From Membranipora membranacea (lineage: Eukaryota > Bryozoa > Gymnolaemata > Cheilostomatida > Membraniporidae): a stretch of 64,000 nucleotides of DNA. The notes beneath the pieces are model-generated. The model saw only the letters and a list, made by a program, of their open reading frames with translations, made no database searches and was not told where the DNA came from. A program made the position numbers and the translations under genes. The stretch lies in assembly GCA_914767715.1 (NCBI GenBank), contig OU612070.1, forward strand, positions 26,152,025-26,216,024, read 5' to 3'. Below, piece by piece: positions 23,460 through 35,983 of this stretch. Position 1 is the first letter of the stretch. Each line of letters begins with the position of its first letter.

Positions 23460-24325
23460 TTTATCGATTGATTGCTTGTATTACGAATTCACTGATTGGT
23501 TGTATGATTAATTGAGTGATATATTGCATTATGTATTAGTTAATTGATCGATTGACAGATTGTATTATCTATTGATTGATTTATTCATTGCTTGATTGAT
23601 TGAATTAGGTATTGATTGATCGATAGATTGATAGATTGATCAATTTATTGTATTATATATTGATTTATTGTATTATTATGTATTGATTGATAGATAGATT
23701 GATTGTGTCATGTATTGATTGATTGCTAGATTGATTGTCTGATGTATTGATTGATTGATTGATTGATTGATAGATAGATAGATAGATAGATAGATTGATC
23801 GATCGATCGATTGATTGATTGATTGAGTTATTGATTGATTTATTGGTTGATTGAATAATTGTACTATTTATTGATTGTAACATGTATTGATTGATTGATT
23901 AATTGATTGATTGTTTGATTGATTGATTGATTGATCGATTGATTGTGTTATTTATTTATTTTTTATATTATGTATTGGTTGAGCAAATGTATTATTTATT
24001 TATTGATTGTTTCATGTATTGATTGATTAATAGATTGATTGATTGATCAATTGATTAATTGTATTATGTATTGATCGATTGATCGATCGTTGATTGATTG
24101 ATTAATTGATATATTGATTGATTGGGTGATCGCTTAATTCTATCATGTATTGATTGATTCTATTTTGTATCGATTCATTGATTGTTTGATTGATTTATTG
24201 ATTGCTTGATTGATTGATTGATTGAGCGATCGATTGTATTATGTATTGATTGATTGTATCATGTAATGATTGAATGTATTATGTATTGATTGGTTGAATT
24301 ATGTATTGATTGATGGTGGGTTCGT
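23460..24325. repeat. Long GATT (ttga) microsatellite
   Basis: About 860 bp of gatt/ttga tetranucleotide with gata and gatc interruptions and recurrent tattatgtattgattga phrases. Open frames made of Asn-Gln-Ser-Ile repeats here are artefacts. Confidence 0.95.
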
Positions 24326-24916
24326 TAAATTTTATTTAATCTGAATAGACAAGGTCACTGCCACTAACTCAGATTACTTGGGGTCAATTTGATGTCACTT
24401 TTTTCTCTAGGAAAGAATCTCACATATTTATTTGAAACAGGTGACATCTATTTAACAGTTTTCTGTATACAATCTGTACAGCATATTTTGGTCTGAATTT
24501 TATCTCAGTATGTGCTCTAATATTCCCTGAAACCAATGATAAACACTGCTTAGGTTTTCTCTGCCATTATTACTATAATAGATGTTTTCAGACAAAATAA
24601 TTTGGTTGTATATTATCATTCAGCATAAAATCATGAGGTATGGGCAAGTTTGAGTTTTCATTTAATTAAAAAATATAAAGGTTATTGCTTGTCTAACCAA
24701 CACCATCATGTGGGGTGTATGTACATTGGTCCCCAAGGAATTTTAAAAGGTAAATTTTATTTTACTTCGAGGATAATCTTCTTCTTCAATATTCAATTCT
24801 TATCCTGTTAACATGTTCGATTTTCGAAAAGGGTTGACAAATGCTGGTCAATGTATGTAATATGATTTCAGCTTAGATCTACTATTTTCTATCACATTTA
24901 CTTTTTTGTTTTGTAG
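24326..24916. other. Non-coding stretch, no feature seen
   Basis: AT-rich, no supported frame. It leads into the splice acceptor of the lectin pseudogene. Confidence 0.4.
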
Positions 24917-26222
24917 AAATGTCCAGAGGGTTACTTTCTGAACAGGGTTGGCAACACCTGAATTCACATCGTTCGGACGCAGATGAATTACAGCTTAGCT
25001 AAAGCGCATTGTGAATCGTTGGGAGAAACGCTGGCTGTTTTCCCGACCAGAGCATAAACTGAATGGTTAATGAACTTCATTAATGATCCCTTAACCCCAG
25101 AAGGTACATTTTCACATTTCCTGTCATCATAGGTCGATCAGTTTATTAAAGTCTATTGTAAGTTAAGCTATTTAGGCCTAACCTGTTAGTCTCACATTCG
25201 ATCTCCTCTGTGCTTGTCCTTGGAAAGGTTTACGCAGATTAATCTGGAATCCTCTTCTTCTGCCCAATCAGAAGTTGAAAGTCTCACAAGGTTTATAGCC
25301 TCCAATCAGAAGGTTTCATTCGTTTCTAACTAAAAACATACTAGAGCAACGCACACATTGAAAATTGCAGCGGGTAGTTATTTCAGCTATCATAGTTTGT
25401 CCAAAGTTTTCTTCCTAGTCAGTGTGTTGTCATTGCAGACTCATATTTGTATATAATGTATATATTACCATGGGCAATAGGAAAACAAAACGTTTGTTTC
25501 CAATTTTGGAAATTCAACTTCTTAGTTCTTTAGTAGACAAAAGATGTAGTTTATTGGGCTATTATGATTTTATCCAAATATAAAACTATTGCATGACTAC
25601 TGCAGAATCAGATGCCAGACTATATATTGCCTTACGGTAGTCTTCAAGCGTAGAATTAAAACTTTTTCTATGGATGATGGTAAAGTTAGAGAGGATTACT
25701 CATAGGTCTCTATCGCGTTCTATCTTAAACCCTAAAAAAGTTTGTAATTATTTTTGTAGCTCATACAATTCTTATCTAGCTTACTTTTAATGACATGAAA
25801 TGACAAAACCATCACTTTATGGTAGACATACATTATATAACTGGTTGATTATTGTAGTATGGAGGTCTGATCGCATCTGGTGTGGACTGTATTTGGACGG
25901 GGATGATGGTTGGCGATGGGCAGGTCGGGTTACTCATAAAGCAGATAGCAAACTATTGACCGCCGACCAAGCTGAACGAGAAAACGCCTTGATATCATGA
26001 ACGTGAGAGAGGAAGGTTTGTGGTTGTGGAATGAGAACATCACTGATGTCATCAATAAGGACTTATGGCAGCCTCTAAATCCCAGTGGACCTGACATCTA
26101 CATAGAAGTTCAAATGGACAACGGCACATTTGTGTTTAATGATGTAATATGTAATAGACAGAATATGTTTTATTGCGAGATCCTGCAATGCAAAGTTAGA
26201 TCCATTTTTATTACATTGTAAT
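24917..26222 (+). pseudogene. C-type lectin domain pseudogene
   Basis: Exon a (24917-25103) follows a good acceptor (ttttgtag). It encodes the N-terminal half of a C-type lectin domain (KCPEGYFLN, then SLAKAHCESLGETLAVF) but has in-frame TGA at 24959-24961 and TAA at 25055-25057. Exon b starts at 25858 after attgtag in the matching phase and encodes the second half (IWCGLYLDGDDGWRWAG). The frame then breaks near 25998 and resumes in another frame with LWLWNENI, a DIYIEVQMDNGTF stretch, FNDVICN and FYCEI. Two stops and a frameshift make it a pseudogene. It is not closely similar to the minus-strand lectin exon at 16.4 kb. Confidence 0.8.
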
Positions 26223-27999
26223 ATTATTTAATTTTTCATTGTCCCAATTCCCAATTTTGATTGGTAATTGATAATAACATGAAATTATTTATCGATGTTG
26301 GTTCAAAGGTAGTTTTTTTCCTGTAACTACAGAAGTCAAGTAACATCTTTGACTGATGCATTTCAATAAATATTTAATTAATATATATTGTATAGTATGT
26401 ATGTGCAGTATGTATTGTATCAGTCATCAAATGCTGAGGGGCGCATTGTACTGAAGGCTAACCAAATTTCGATTATAAAGCTATCGATTTCAGCCGCTGG
26501 CATGGCATCAAAGCGCTTCTATACACAGTTATATTTATTGCTTACCGTACGATCATTAACATTCATCCGATAAATGTGCTAAATAATGTCGGTATTCTTC
26601 TTTTTTAGTCTCCATCATTGAAATGATGTTCTTCCAAATGTGCCAGAGCAAGCAATAAAAAATCAAAATAAAAGAATGTAATGGTTTTATGTGGGAAGAG
26701 TAGACAATTCTATCAATTCTCAAAAGACAAAAGAGTGAGGTACAAAAAAGATTAATCAATAGAACATTGGACATCAATGAGTAAAAGTGAGAGCTTTTTC
26801 TTCCTCCATATTATTAGTCCCAAACAGCCTGCAGTTATACCTGAGCTACAGTGTGAAGCAGACCATACAAATAATCACAACAAGCTGCTTAATCTTTTAC
26901 TCTTTTCAAACTCAAATAGTGATCGAATATTAGTCCAAAACTTAGGCTGTGAATCTGAGTAGGCCATCAAATCGATCACAATAAGCTGTTGAATCTATTG
27001 CAATTTCTTGAAATTGGCTCAAAATTGATTGTGTAATCAAAAGGATACCAGTGCCTCGATTTGCAAATTAGTGATAGTTATGAGTATAAAACTGGCTGCT
27101 TCTAAACAATCTAATGTCATAACGTCACCATAATAAAATGCCTCACTTCAGCTATATACAGTGTCCTGTCTAGGTTTATCATGAAAGGAGAAGTGTAATT
27201 CAGCAATCCAGCATTAATTGTAGACACTTGGTAGTCCATCTACAGGGATTTACTTGTGCGGGGAGGGGAGTAATAATATGGACAAAATTATTTTTTTATG
27301 AGACTTACTTTTACCAATTTGCTATGCTCAAATTTAAATCCTAATATCTTTTGACATCACTGTAATTACATTTATTGACTGTGTTCAAGTTCACAAGTTA
27401 CTGTTAGATTCCTCTATAAAATCATGTCCAAAAGCTATGACAAACCAACTTTTTTGGACTGCTAAAGAAAAAATAAAAATATACCAAGTTGAAGGACTTG
27501 TTTTCTCTTGCATAGTTCTATCATCCATGTCCACAAGCCAAATTTACAGCGGATTTGCGGGACGAACTGCAAATGATATGATATTGCATCTGTAACAAGC
27601 ATGGTTGAACCAACACCTAATATTGTGATCAGTAGTAAACATCAATCAGCTGATTATACACACTTCTGGTATGACGCGTTGCGCTATGCACGATGCGTGA
27701 GTGTTTTCATTCATAAACATATTTCCCGCGCTCTGTTTCGTATAATTGTAGTAAATAATGAAATTAGCTATAAAATATGAACGACTCAAAATATTTCAAA
27801 ATTTTATTTGTGTACTTATCAGTTACTTATTACCTATCTAACCATATAAATTTTAAGAAAATTCGCCGATGCCGTTACTATACCTTAAGTCAATAATCTT
27901 ATATCCAAAAACAAACGAAAGGTAAGAATAGATGTTCAGGTCAGAATTTATAAGAAACTCACAGTGTATTCTTATCATTTATATATATCAGCAACACTA

Positions 28000-28530
28000 A
28001 CAAATTGATACCGAGCTTTAGATCCATACTTAAGGTCAGGGTTTGGAATAACAATGATCTCACTATTGGAAAAAATGGGCTGTCTATAAAGCCGTCATTC
28101 TGTCAACCCTTCTTTATTGAAGTGAAGAATGGACTGTGTACAGAGTTGCTGAGTACAAACCAAATACATATATGATGTTTCAGCTCCAACAGATCCTGAA
28201 CATAAAATGGTGGGACTTTGTTACAAATGCTACAGTGCTAGAAAACCCACTATGAGGTGTATCTATGACATCCTAATACAGAGGAACCTCAGATTGTTAG
28301 GGCACGTCCACATAATGAGAAATGAAAGACTACCCAAACAAATCCTATATTCCAAGCTATGTGAAGGTTCAAGTGGAATTGGCAGACCAAAGCTAAGATA
28401 TAAAGAGACTGCAAAACGAAACCTCAAGGCAAAGGAGATCTCGATTGGCAGATGCATAGCAAGCAAAGAGACAGCTTGAGGACAATGATACGCAGGATTC
28501 AGTCACCGTCAGAACTGACGGACAGTGTAT
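28000..28530 (+). mobile_element. Non-LTR retrotransposon RT C-terminal relic (arm 1)
   Basis: The translation in shifting frames gives KVRVWNN, then AVILSTLLY, then LRLLGHVHIMRNERLPKQIL followed by GRPKLRYKETAKRNLK. This is the typical C-terminal tail of a LINE family widespread in invertebrates (TLLYGSETW ... RWVGHV.RM...RLPKQ.L...GRPKLR). Frameshifts and stops abound. The inverted copy is at about 42915-43500. Confidence 0.75.
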
Positions 28531-29018
28531 CGATCAATCTATAAATATTTTCATTTCAAGTTTAACAGCTATAGTCATTCGGGAAAATAATGAACATTTA
28601 AAATTAAGTTCAATCCCACGTTATACATCTGACCCACCTGGTAATCTGGTCACTGGCTAAACTTGTGCATTCTATTTCGTAATTTCCTTGCCATGTTGGC
28701 ACCTCTGTGTCATCAGAGCTGAAATATCAAATAATTTGTATTAGTCATAGACGATCAGTCGATTCATACAAATGAACATATTTTTGTGATGGTAACTGTG
28801 TAACTGTGTAATCATTTGAGGTTGAGAGCATCAACATAAAAAGACAAAATATTTTAGTTATAATTTTAGGTTCGACAGTACAGTATATCAAAAATTTGTT
28901 GGATAAGATTTTTTTTGACAGACAACTTGTAGAATCATGAGATAAATTGATAAATTTGAAGTAATAACCAGTTGAGCAGTGTGGTAACATATTTCTGGAA
29001 CAGTAAAAATTGTCCTGC

Positions 29019-29085
29019 GTGAAGTACTCAGGCTATTGAGGGTAGTACTCAGGCTATTGAGTGAAGTACCCGGGCTATCATGAAA
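29019..29085. repeat. 21-bp minisatellite, short allele (arm 1)
   Basis: About three units of gtactcaggctattgag, the reverse complement of the longer array in arm 2 (42241-42405). Confidence 0.7.
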
Positions 29086-30777
29086 TATTAGATTCAAAAT
29101 AGGACTGTTATCGTAGGAATAACTAAATATTATTTTTGTGAAATACAATAACTACCTAATAACAATGACAAAGACATGCATTTGGCTTAAGTAATGATAC
29201 TCTCATACCTCATAATTAGATTGGAGTAAGCTCCACTTATAGATTTTGTAATCTGTTGTCATGATTCTGAATTTATTCACATTATGCTTAGTGACATTAA
29301 AACACATGAGTTATGACATCCATAGAATAATAGAGCTCTATGATAGAATAGAATATAATTATCCAACCTACTCTAAAAAAGACTTACAGACACCTGATTT
29401 ACGCCTTGTTGTGTACTGTACAGTCAAACCCTTTCTGCCATTTCATGTCATGTCAAGAATTCCACATTGAGAGTGTTCTGTCTCATGGATTAAGGAGATA
29501 AGTCAAAATAGCACAAATAAATTCCCTTCCAATATGGGTAACAAAAAAGACAGCATAAAAACATGACTACACACTGGTACAAGCCGGCGGTAGTGCGATT
29601 AACCAGGAGCACATAGACAACCAAATATGACAGTCACAGCAGCTGGTTAGCAGCGATTCAGATGTATGTTGAGGGCAGGTTAATGTCTGTATGTAAAAGA
29701 GACTACTAATCTCCATAGACAAGTGTAACATACAAAGTTGATAAGATGTTACCGTAACCATCTGCCAAAATTGCTCAAATCTCAAGCATATTGCTCAGAT
29801 ATGCTTAGTGGATGATCTGAGAAGGAGTAGGCCTTATTGAAAGACCCTCAAAGAGTACCAGCTAAGTGAAATACCCCCCTCACATCCAGACCCCCCCCCT
29901 CACATCCAGGTTCTTATTGGGTATAATTTCCATGATGTACATCTAACTCCATTACTATACCTAGATATTAATTGAGCAGATATGAATAAAGTTTAGAATT
30001 TCTCATCATTATTGGATTTCCTAGTTTAATGCCCTCTTATAGTCGTGTGAAATATACAGAGAATTGATTTGTATCCCCGTTTTGCTTGCTTTGGCACATT
30101 TGGGAGAACATCATTTTAATGCTAAAGATTGATTGTCAATCGATGCTAAAATAAAGGCGTACTACTTAATACAAAGACACATGTCAACAGCTATATGTCC
30201 CAACGCCTTCAAACAAATACAAAGTAGCTTGATGCACATTAAACTATGTCACACAAAAAATATTTCTGAGGCTGATCGTGACACACAATATACAGCGACA
30301 AACAAATCACCAAGACCTTGTTAACTTTGTTAACAGCAAACTTGATATTTAGCTACCAATTAAACCTAACCACATCACAACATAGGAGTTATATTCCCCG
30401 CCCACATCAGGCAGTTTGTCTGCAGGCAGTTGTGCAAATGTTTGGTTACACATTTTCTTTGAGTTGTCTTCTGTTTTATCAAGTGGGAGCAATTCTATTT
30501 CATCACAGGAAGTTTTAAGACAGGTCCATCTAAGCCAAAACATCATTATCAGCTAATGACAAAACATGCAGAGCAGAGGCGCCATTTGATCAAATTTCTT
30601 AAACACAAAGTTATCATGCAAAGGAAGTATTAGTCCAGTTACCTATGTAACTCCAAAACACTACAGTCACCTTATTTAGTTTGTGCAGGAAGGGTAGAAG
30701 GGGGGGGGGGTATATCCCACCCTTCCTGGTTTGTGTAAGATATAAGAGTTTCGGAGGGAAGCAAAGGGACAAGCTTG

Positions 30778-31431
30778 AAGACTTTGTCTGAGGCTGCTCT
30801 TTTGTATCACATCTTATTCTCCATATTTTATTTTATCATGTGTGCGATTTTCAGCTTTAGAATCCAAATATTGAGGAAGTTATGGCCTCTCAAACTTCCA
30901 GGGTGATTGCCTTCAATCGGCATTGGGAATAAGCGGATGTTTCCCCTGGGGTGCGTCACAACCATAGACATGTGTTTTGTCTATGGTCATACTTATTATG
31001 AGTTATTAGTTAATACACTAATAACCACACAGATAAGATGATGATCAAAATTCAGACCTGGGTGGGAATCGAACCCAGGTCCCCATGCCCATCACGCCAC
31101 TTGGACCAACTAGGTTAGCCAGTAGACAATATAGATCAGTTTTAGCGGTGTTGCCTGCAAAGCCATTTGGACCTGGGTTCGAGACCGTTACAGAACTGAA
31201 CATTTTGATCATCAACATATTTATTAGTGTATCGTAATATGTATGATGGTTGTGACGTACCCTAGGGATTGCCGGCTGATTCTTACTGCCGATAAATTGC
31301 CGTCACCTTGGAAGTTTGAGAGGCCATAACTTCCTCAATATTTGGATTCTAAAACTGAAAATCGCTCACATGATAGAATAAAATATGGAGAATAATATGT
31401 GATACAAAAGAGCAGCCTCAAACAAAGTCTT
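30778..31431. mobile_element. 654-bp foldback element inserted in arm 1
   Basis: The ends are long inverted repeats: aagactttgtctgaggctgc at 30778 matches, inverted, the sequence ending at 31431. About 190-200 bp pair at each end, including caaatattgaggaagttatg and its complement. Arm 2 of the surrounding inverted duplication continues across this site (near 40525-40545) without the element, so it inserted after the duplication or was lost from arm 2. The junction does not show a clean target duplication. No transposase is present. Confidence 0.75.
31051..31120 (-). repeat. tRNA-like (pol III) segment inside the foldback element
   Basis: On the minus strand an A-box match (tggtccaagtgg, complement of 31097-31108) is followed after 21 nt by a B-box (ggttcgattcc, complement of 31065-31075). 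This is a split pol III promoter as in tRNA-derived SINEs. The spacing is short for a real tRNA and the arms do not fold as one. Confidence 0.4.
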
Positions 31432-31928
31432 TAATTTCTTCCTTTCTGTTTATTTTTTTAGACTATTATGTTCACCAAGCGTGTTACGCTGACCATCAAT
31501 GGGATCTGTAGTTGGAAGGTTACGGACAAGCGATACCATCATGAGACTAGAGAGTCATCGGTTGACATGGCTTTTCTCACATCATCCAGTACTCGTTGCT
31601 CCTGTTGGCTGTCCAGAGATATTTAATCCTGAGGATCTGCCAAGACTACATCTGTTACAAAAAAAACAAGAACTATAATATTGAATGAGTTGAGCTTTGT
31701 CTGCCTTGCATGAGGTCAGCTTACTGATGGCTATATAAACATATAAATAGACTGGATACTATTGTCTATTTGATACAGGCTCAGTTTCATTCCTCATTAA
31801 GTGTATTCCTTGTGACGCAACAACACCATACTATCCACTTGTTCACTGTAGGGCATAGCATTTGTACATTATATCTGGCATCGACTATCAAAAATTCAGG
31901 TTTGGGCCAGAATTTTATTTAGTTAACT

Positions 31929-34034
31929 GATGATCACCCAAACGGCCACTGCCAAAAAGCCACTGGCCATGAAGCCACTGCTCAAAATGCCACTGGATCA
32001 ATGGTTACATAATAGAAGTCTGATATCAACTTTCCATTGACATGTTTTTTGGGCCCGCCAAACAAAGTTCTAGCTCTTGATATGCCATTTATCAATGATT
32101 TTTTATTTCTGCTCACTGATTCCCATTTAAGTAAAGTTAGAAAAGGTCCCAACCACCCTTTGCAAGTAATTATTTTAAATGACTCCACCTGGACTTCTTC
32201 TCACACAGATAGATTTCGGAAGAGGCTTGTATTGTTCGCAAGAGAGTTTAGTTTTTGTTTAGTATCAGACCCGATATAACCATGTGATAATCAAAATGGA
32301 TCACAGGATGCATTGGGTAAAAATGATACTAAGAATCTGTCCGTGTGAATATAAATTATTGTCATTATTGCCATTATGACGAAAAAAAAATCAAAAAAGC
32401 TACGCCGCTGTCTCTACTCAGTGCGGCATTGCTTCGATCTAAAAGTGCTGACTGTTTGCTTGTGATGACTTTATTTTTTCCATCAAGATACATCGATTGA
32501 TTTATTTGTATTCATTCTATCACTAACGGTAAAAGTTGCGAAAAAAAGGTTGCTGGTACACGTACTCTGCTAAGAAATAATGAAGTTGCCTTGCATGCAA
32601 AAATAGTATTATTAAAAAGTAGTTAAAAAATTGTATTATTAATATAAATGCACATGTGTCTCAAAAGGCAGTCTTTGCCCCAGGCAGTGCGGTATTAAGG
32701 GTGTCTAAGCCGACCTGAGGGGCAATGTTCGAGGTAGTTATGGATAAAGTGTTCGTCATCAGTGAATATATGCGTTACACGATTTTTTAAGTGAGTGTTA
32801 ACTAGAGTGTCGAGATCATAATTAAGTTGTAATCCGAGCGAGGAAGCGTCTTTAAATATTTTGCGCATGTCCTTCTTATCTCTTTGATAAATGGCAGGGT
32901 AGAGGTCAGAGGACTGGTAGACAATACATTATAAGTGAAACAATAAAACTTTTAAAAAGCATGCATGCTAGTGGCTTGGTACTCAAATACAGAAAGTTTT
33001 TAATTATATACATTCTTTGATTTGCCTTACAAACAACATTTTGGATGTGGGCTTCAAATCTAAGCTTCTGGTCAATCTCAACACCAAGATATTTAGTAGA
33101 CTCCCAGAAAGAAATAACTGATCCATTAAGTAAGAGGTTAAGGCTGACAGGTCTTTCACGTTTAGTTGAAAATAACATTTCTTTAGTTTTGCCTTTGTTT
33201 AAAAGGAGGTCCAGATTTGAGCATTGATTAGCTATTCTATTAACTTCAGAAAAATAACAATCCAAATCAGAGGAATTACCTATGAGTCCAATCAAACAAG
33301 TATCATCAGCATATATTTTTAAAACATGAAAGTTCTGACTATAGATCTAATTCCATCAGTATACAATGAAAACAATAGCGGACTTAGTATAGATCCTTGT
33401 GGGGTGCCAGTGTTGGTAATGAGTGTATCTGAGAGTAAGTTATTATTAATGGATATTGTTTGTTGTCTGGGATTACTGAGAAAGCTTATAATCCATTGTG
33501 TGATGTTTGAGTCGAGGTGTTGCAGTGATGGGATTAAATATTCTACTCTAATTGTATTGAAGGCTGATGAAATATCTAAGAAGAGACAGCATATTAATTG
33601 GAGGTTACGGTGCAGAAAAAATGTGTGAGAAGATGTCCGGATGGAGGCATTTAAAATAATTATTTGCAAAGGGTGGGTGGGATCTTTTCTAACTTTACTA
33701 AAATGGGAATCAGTGAGCAGGAATAAAAGATCATTGATAAATGGCATATCAAGAGCTAGAACTGTTTAAAGGGCCAAAAAAAATGTCAATGGAAAGTTGA
33801 TACCGGACTTCTATTATGTAACCAATGAACCAATGGCTTTTTGGGCAGTGGATTTTTGGACAGTAGTGGCCTTATGGGTAGTGGCCTTTTGACCAGTGGC
33901 CTTATGACCATTGGCCTTTTAGCCAGTGGCTTTTTGTCCAGCGACTTTTTGGCCAGCGGCTTTATGACCTGTGGCTTTTTGGCCAGTGGCTTTATGGCCA
34001 GTGGCTTTTTGGCAGTTGCCTTTTTGGTGATCAC
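31929..34034. mobile_element. Foldback element with repetitive ends, split by a LINE
   Basis: The left arm (31929-32209) and right arm (33622-34034) are inverted copies ending in gatcaccmaaa. The ends consist of short tandem units such as ggccagtggctttttggc; the right end has about ten, the left about four. This matches Drosophila FB-type foldback architecture. The interior is a LINE fragment on the minus strand. The open frames made of Lys-Pro-Leu-Ala repeats at the right end are artefacts of the tandem units. Confidence 0.7.
32697..33621 (-). mobile_element. CR1/Rex1-like LINE reverse transcriptase relic
   Basis: Reading the minus strand, RT motifs occur in order: CCLFLDISSAFNTI (catalytic Asp, motif A), NTGTPQGSILSPLLFSLYTD (motif B), KIYADDTCLIG (YADD, motif C), STKYLGVEIDQKLRFEAHI, and a C-terminal tail ending SGRLRHP before a stop at 32697. 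One frameshift lies directly before YADD (about 33310-33320) and another near 32906-32915, so it is inactive. The endonuclease and N-terminal RT are missing: homology begins exactly at the inner edge of the foldback right arm. Confidence 0.85.
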
Positions 34035-34037
34035 CAT

Positions 34038-34234
34038 CACATCTATTTAGCGCACTCCTGTACAAGGTAGGAGTGGGCAAGCTAGGCTATTGTCCGGAGA
34101 GCTTACCTCCTTTAGCAGCATGGGTAGTGACCAGGATTCGAAACCTGCAACTCTCAGATTGAGAAGCTCTAATTCTAACCACTACGCCACACTGCCTGCC
34201 CATCTGGGTCAATATAAGATGCATAGGAATATCT
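34038..34234 (-). mobile_element. tRNA-derived SINE, copy 1
   Basis: On the minus strand a tRNA-like head has an A-box tggcgtagtgg (complement of 34179-34189) and a B-box ggtttcgaatcc (complement of 34134-34145) with 33 nt between them, normal for a tRNA. It is followed by a body with a cactcct...aggagtg stem and ending cgctaaatagatgtgat. A second copy lies on the plus strand at about 38779-38956. It abuts the right end of the foldback element. Confidence 0.75.
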
Positions 34235-34888
34235 TGATGCTTTGTTCCCATCCTGCTCAGTTCATTAAAGTCAATTTGGGCAAATCTTGGGCTAAGAAGT
34301 TGTCTTCTCTTATTGTTGAAATTTGGTGGCTCATTTGCAGTATAGAGTTATCACCCCATCTATCTATCTGTGTAAAACATTTTAGTTTCAAGCATGTGGA
34401 TAGACTGCTTCACAGAGTAAAGGGATTCAGAGTGAATTTTTTAACAATAGTCAAGGAAAGAGTTTTTTACTCCTTGGCCAAGGTACCTGCGAGCTTTGCA
34501 TCAAGGGGAAAGTCATGGGAAGCTTGATGCCAAAAACTCCTTTCATCTATTTGTCACAATTATAGGGTTCTGGAGAATGAACTGAATTCAAAGTTCTTGA
34601 TTACAGTAAAAAATAGAATATGCAGGCTCTCCCGTAAAAATTTCTCTTTGTACAGCCTTACTCCACAATTAGACATGAAGTTTTATGCTTAAAATACACC
34701 TAACGATCCTAGCTAAATTGATACGGTGGGTATAGCTAGGAAGGCAGTATTGTGGCAGCTTTTACAATAGGATTAACTATTAAAATCCTTGAATGATGCT
34801 GCCACAATGTACCCTTGGTCTGTGCAATCATTGAACCTTAAATTTATCGAAAGGGCCTCATATCAAATGTGTCTGCGGTCCATCGTCT

Positions 34889-35616
34889 ACTGGGCTTTGG
34901 TTGGCACCCAGGTGTGAGCCGACCTGCCTGCAAATAGAGAGCAATCTGGCACAGATATTGTGGCCTGGCCACTAAGGCAACGAATTTCGCCGCCTATGCT
35001 CCGGGATGTGGCTTGTGACAAGACATCTGATTTAAATCAACCTTCAATTTTAATCAGCCACATAGTTCTTGGTCATACTGTTAATCGGGCGGTCGCCATT
35101 CTAGTCTCTGACTACCTGATTGCTCCGCTGTCATCATTTTTTTTTTAGAAGAACCTTCTATTACAAATAAACACAAACAGAAACCGGAAAAAAAAAAAAA
35201 AAAAAAAATCAGTCTTGAGACACAAAGGTTATCCTCAGGTTTTGATATTCTAATATTACATTGCCTTTAATTTGGAAAAGATAAACAAGGCACAACAGTA
35301 ACAAATTCTTTCCCTGTAATGAAACACAGAGACTGCAATACAACTGGTTGTTTACAAATAAGATTTTCTTGAGGGATTAGAAAATTTACTGTGAGAAAAC
35401 AATGTCTGTAATTGCTCTAACTGATATCTTCATCCAGCTTAGGTCTCAATTGTACTTGGATCGTTTCAATGCACAGCATGGAGAATTGCTCCAGATTTTG
35501 TTTGGAGGCCATCTCAGATTTGTTGTTTATTGAGGCAGCCCACCTGTTTGGCTAACCGAATCCTCAAAAGTAACGACATTATAACTTGTTGCAGTATAGA
35601 TGCAGTCCCAGGGCAC
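34889..35616. repeat. Direct repeat, copy I
   Basis: Matches 35984-36603 from actgggc to gatgcagtcccagggcac, offset about 1.1 kb. Shared phrases include gcctatgctccrggatgt and gacaagacatctgattta. It holds an extra poly(A)-ended insert near 35050-35209 that copy II lacks. Confidence 0.85.
35050..35209 (+). mobile_element. Possible small poly(A) retroposon
   Basis: About 160 bp present only in copy I of the direct repeat, ending in an uninterrupted run of about 20 A at 35190-35209, immediately before the shared sequence resumes. A poly(A) end at an insertion border suggests retroposition. No target duplication is clear and copy II has a short different filler here. Confidence 0.4.
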
Positions 35617-35983
35617 CCTCTACTTGATTGTGCAATAACTCCCGGAAGAAGGTTTACCCGGCTAACCAAGAGTGAAGTGATCGCAACATTGTATAACTTT
35701 TTAGAAGCATGGACCATGTTTTTGTTGAGTAAAGAGAGTGTGGATAATTGAATGTCGATAAGGTGTCATGGTCGATTGCAAAAATGCAAATATATGAGTA
35801 GCCAGCCACTAAAGCCTATTGATTCAACATAATATGATATGATAATTTAGATGCAATAAAATTGGTATAAAAAAGCGGGGCACCCAATATGGGCTAAATT
35901 TTTTGTATCAGAACAGGGGTTTCGGGCTTGGAATGCTGGTTGGAAAATATATTTGGACTGAGCAGGATTACAAATTGTCTAGC

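Larger units (their letters stand above)
26687..31925. repeat. Large inverted duplication, arm 1
   Basis: Read in reverse, this segment matches about 40018-44410 over nearly its full length, roughly 90 percent by eye with small indels. One edge is at tgtgggaagagtagac near 26690, the other near tggcatcgactatcaaaa (31875-31925). Arm 1 carries a 654-bp foldback insertion that arm 2 lacks. No intact gene lies within it. Confidence 0.88.

Noticed and set aside
23665-23883. Frame of Asn-Gln-Ser-Ile repeats
   Set aside because: Translation of the GATT microsatellite.
30318-30518. 66-codon frame conserved at 40808-41008 on the other strand
   Set aside because: The two match because they lie in the inverted duplication arms. 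The sequence has no recognised domain and short length.
33786-34050. Frames of Lys-Pro-Leu-Ala and Gly-Leu-Met repeats on both strands
   Set aside because: Translation of tandem units at the foldback element end.
34134-34189. Functional tRNA gene
   Set aside because: A- and B-boxes are present, but the acceptor stem does not pair and the B-box has an extra base; a tRNA-derived SINE fits better.
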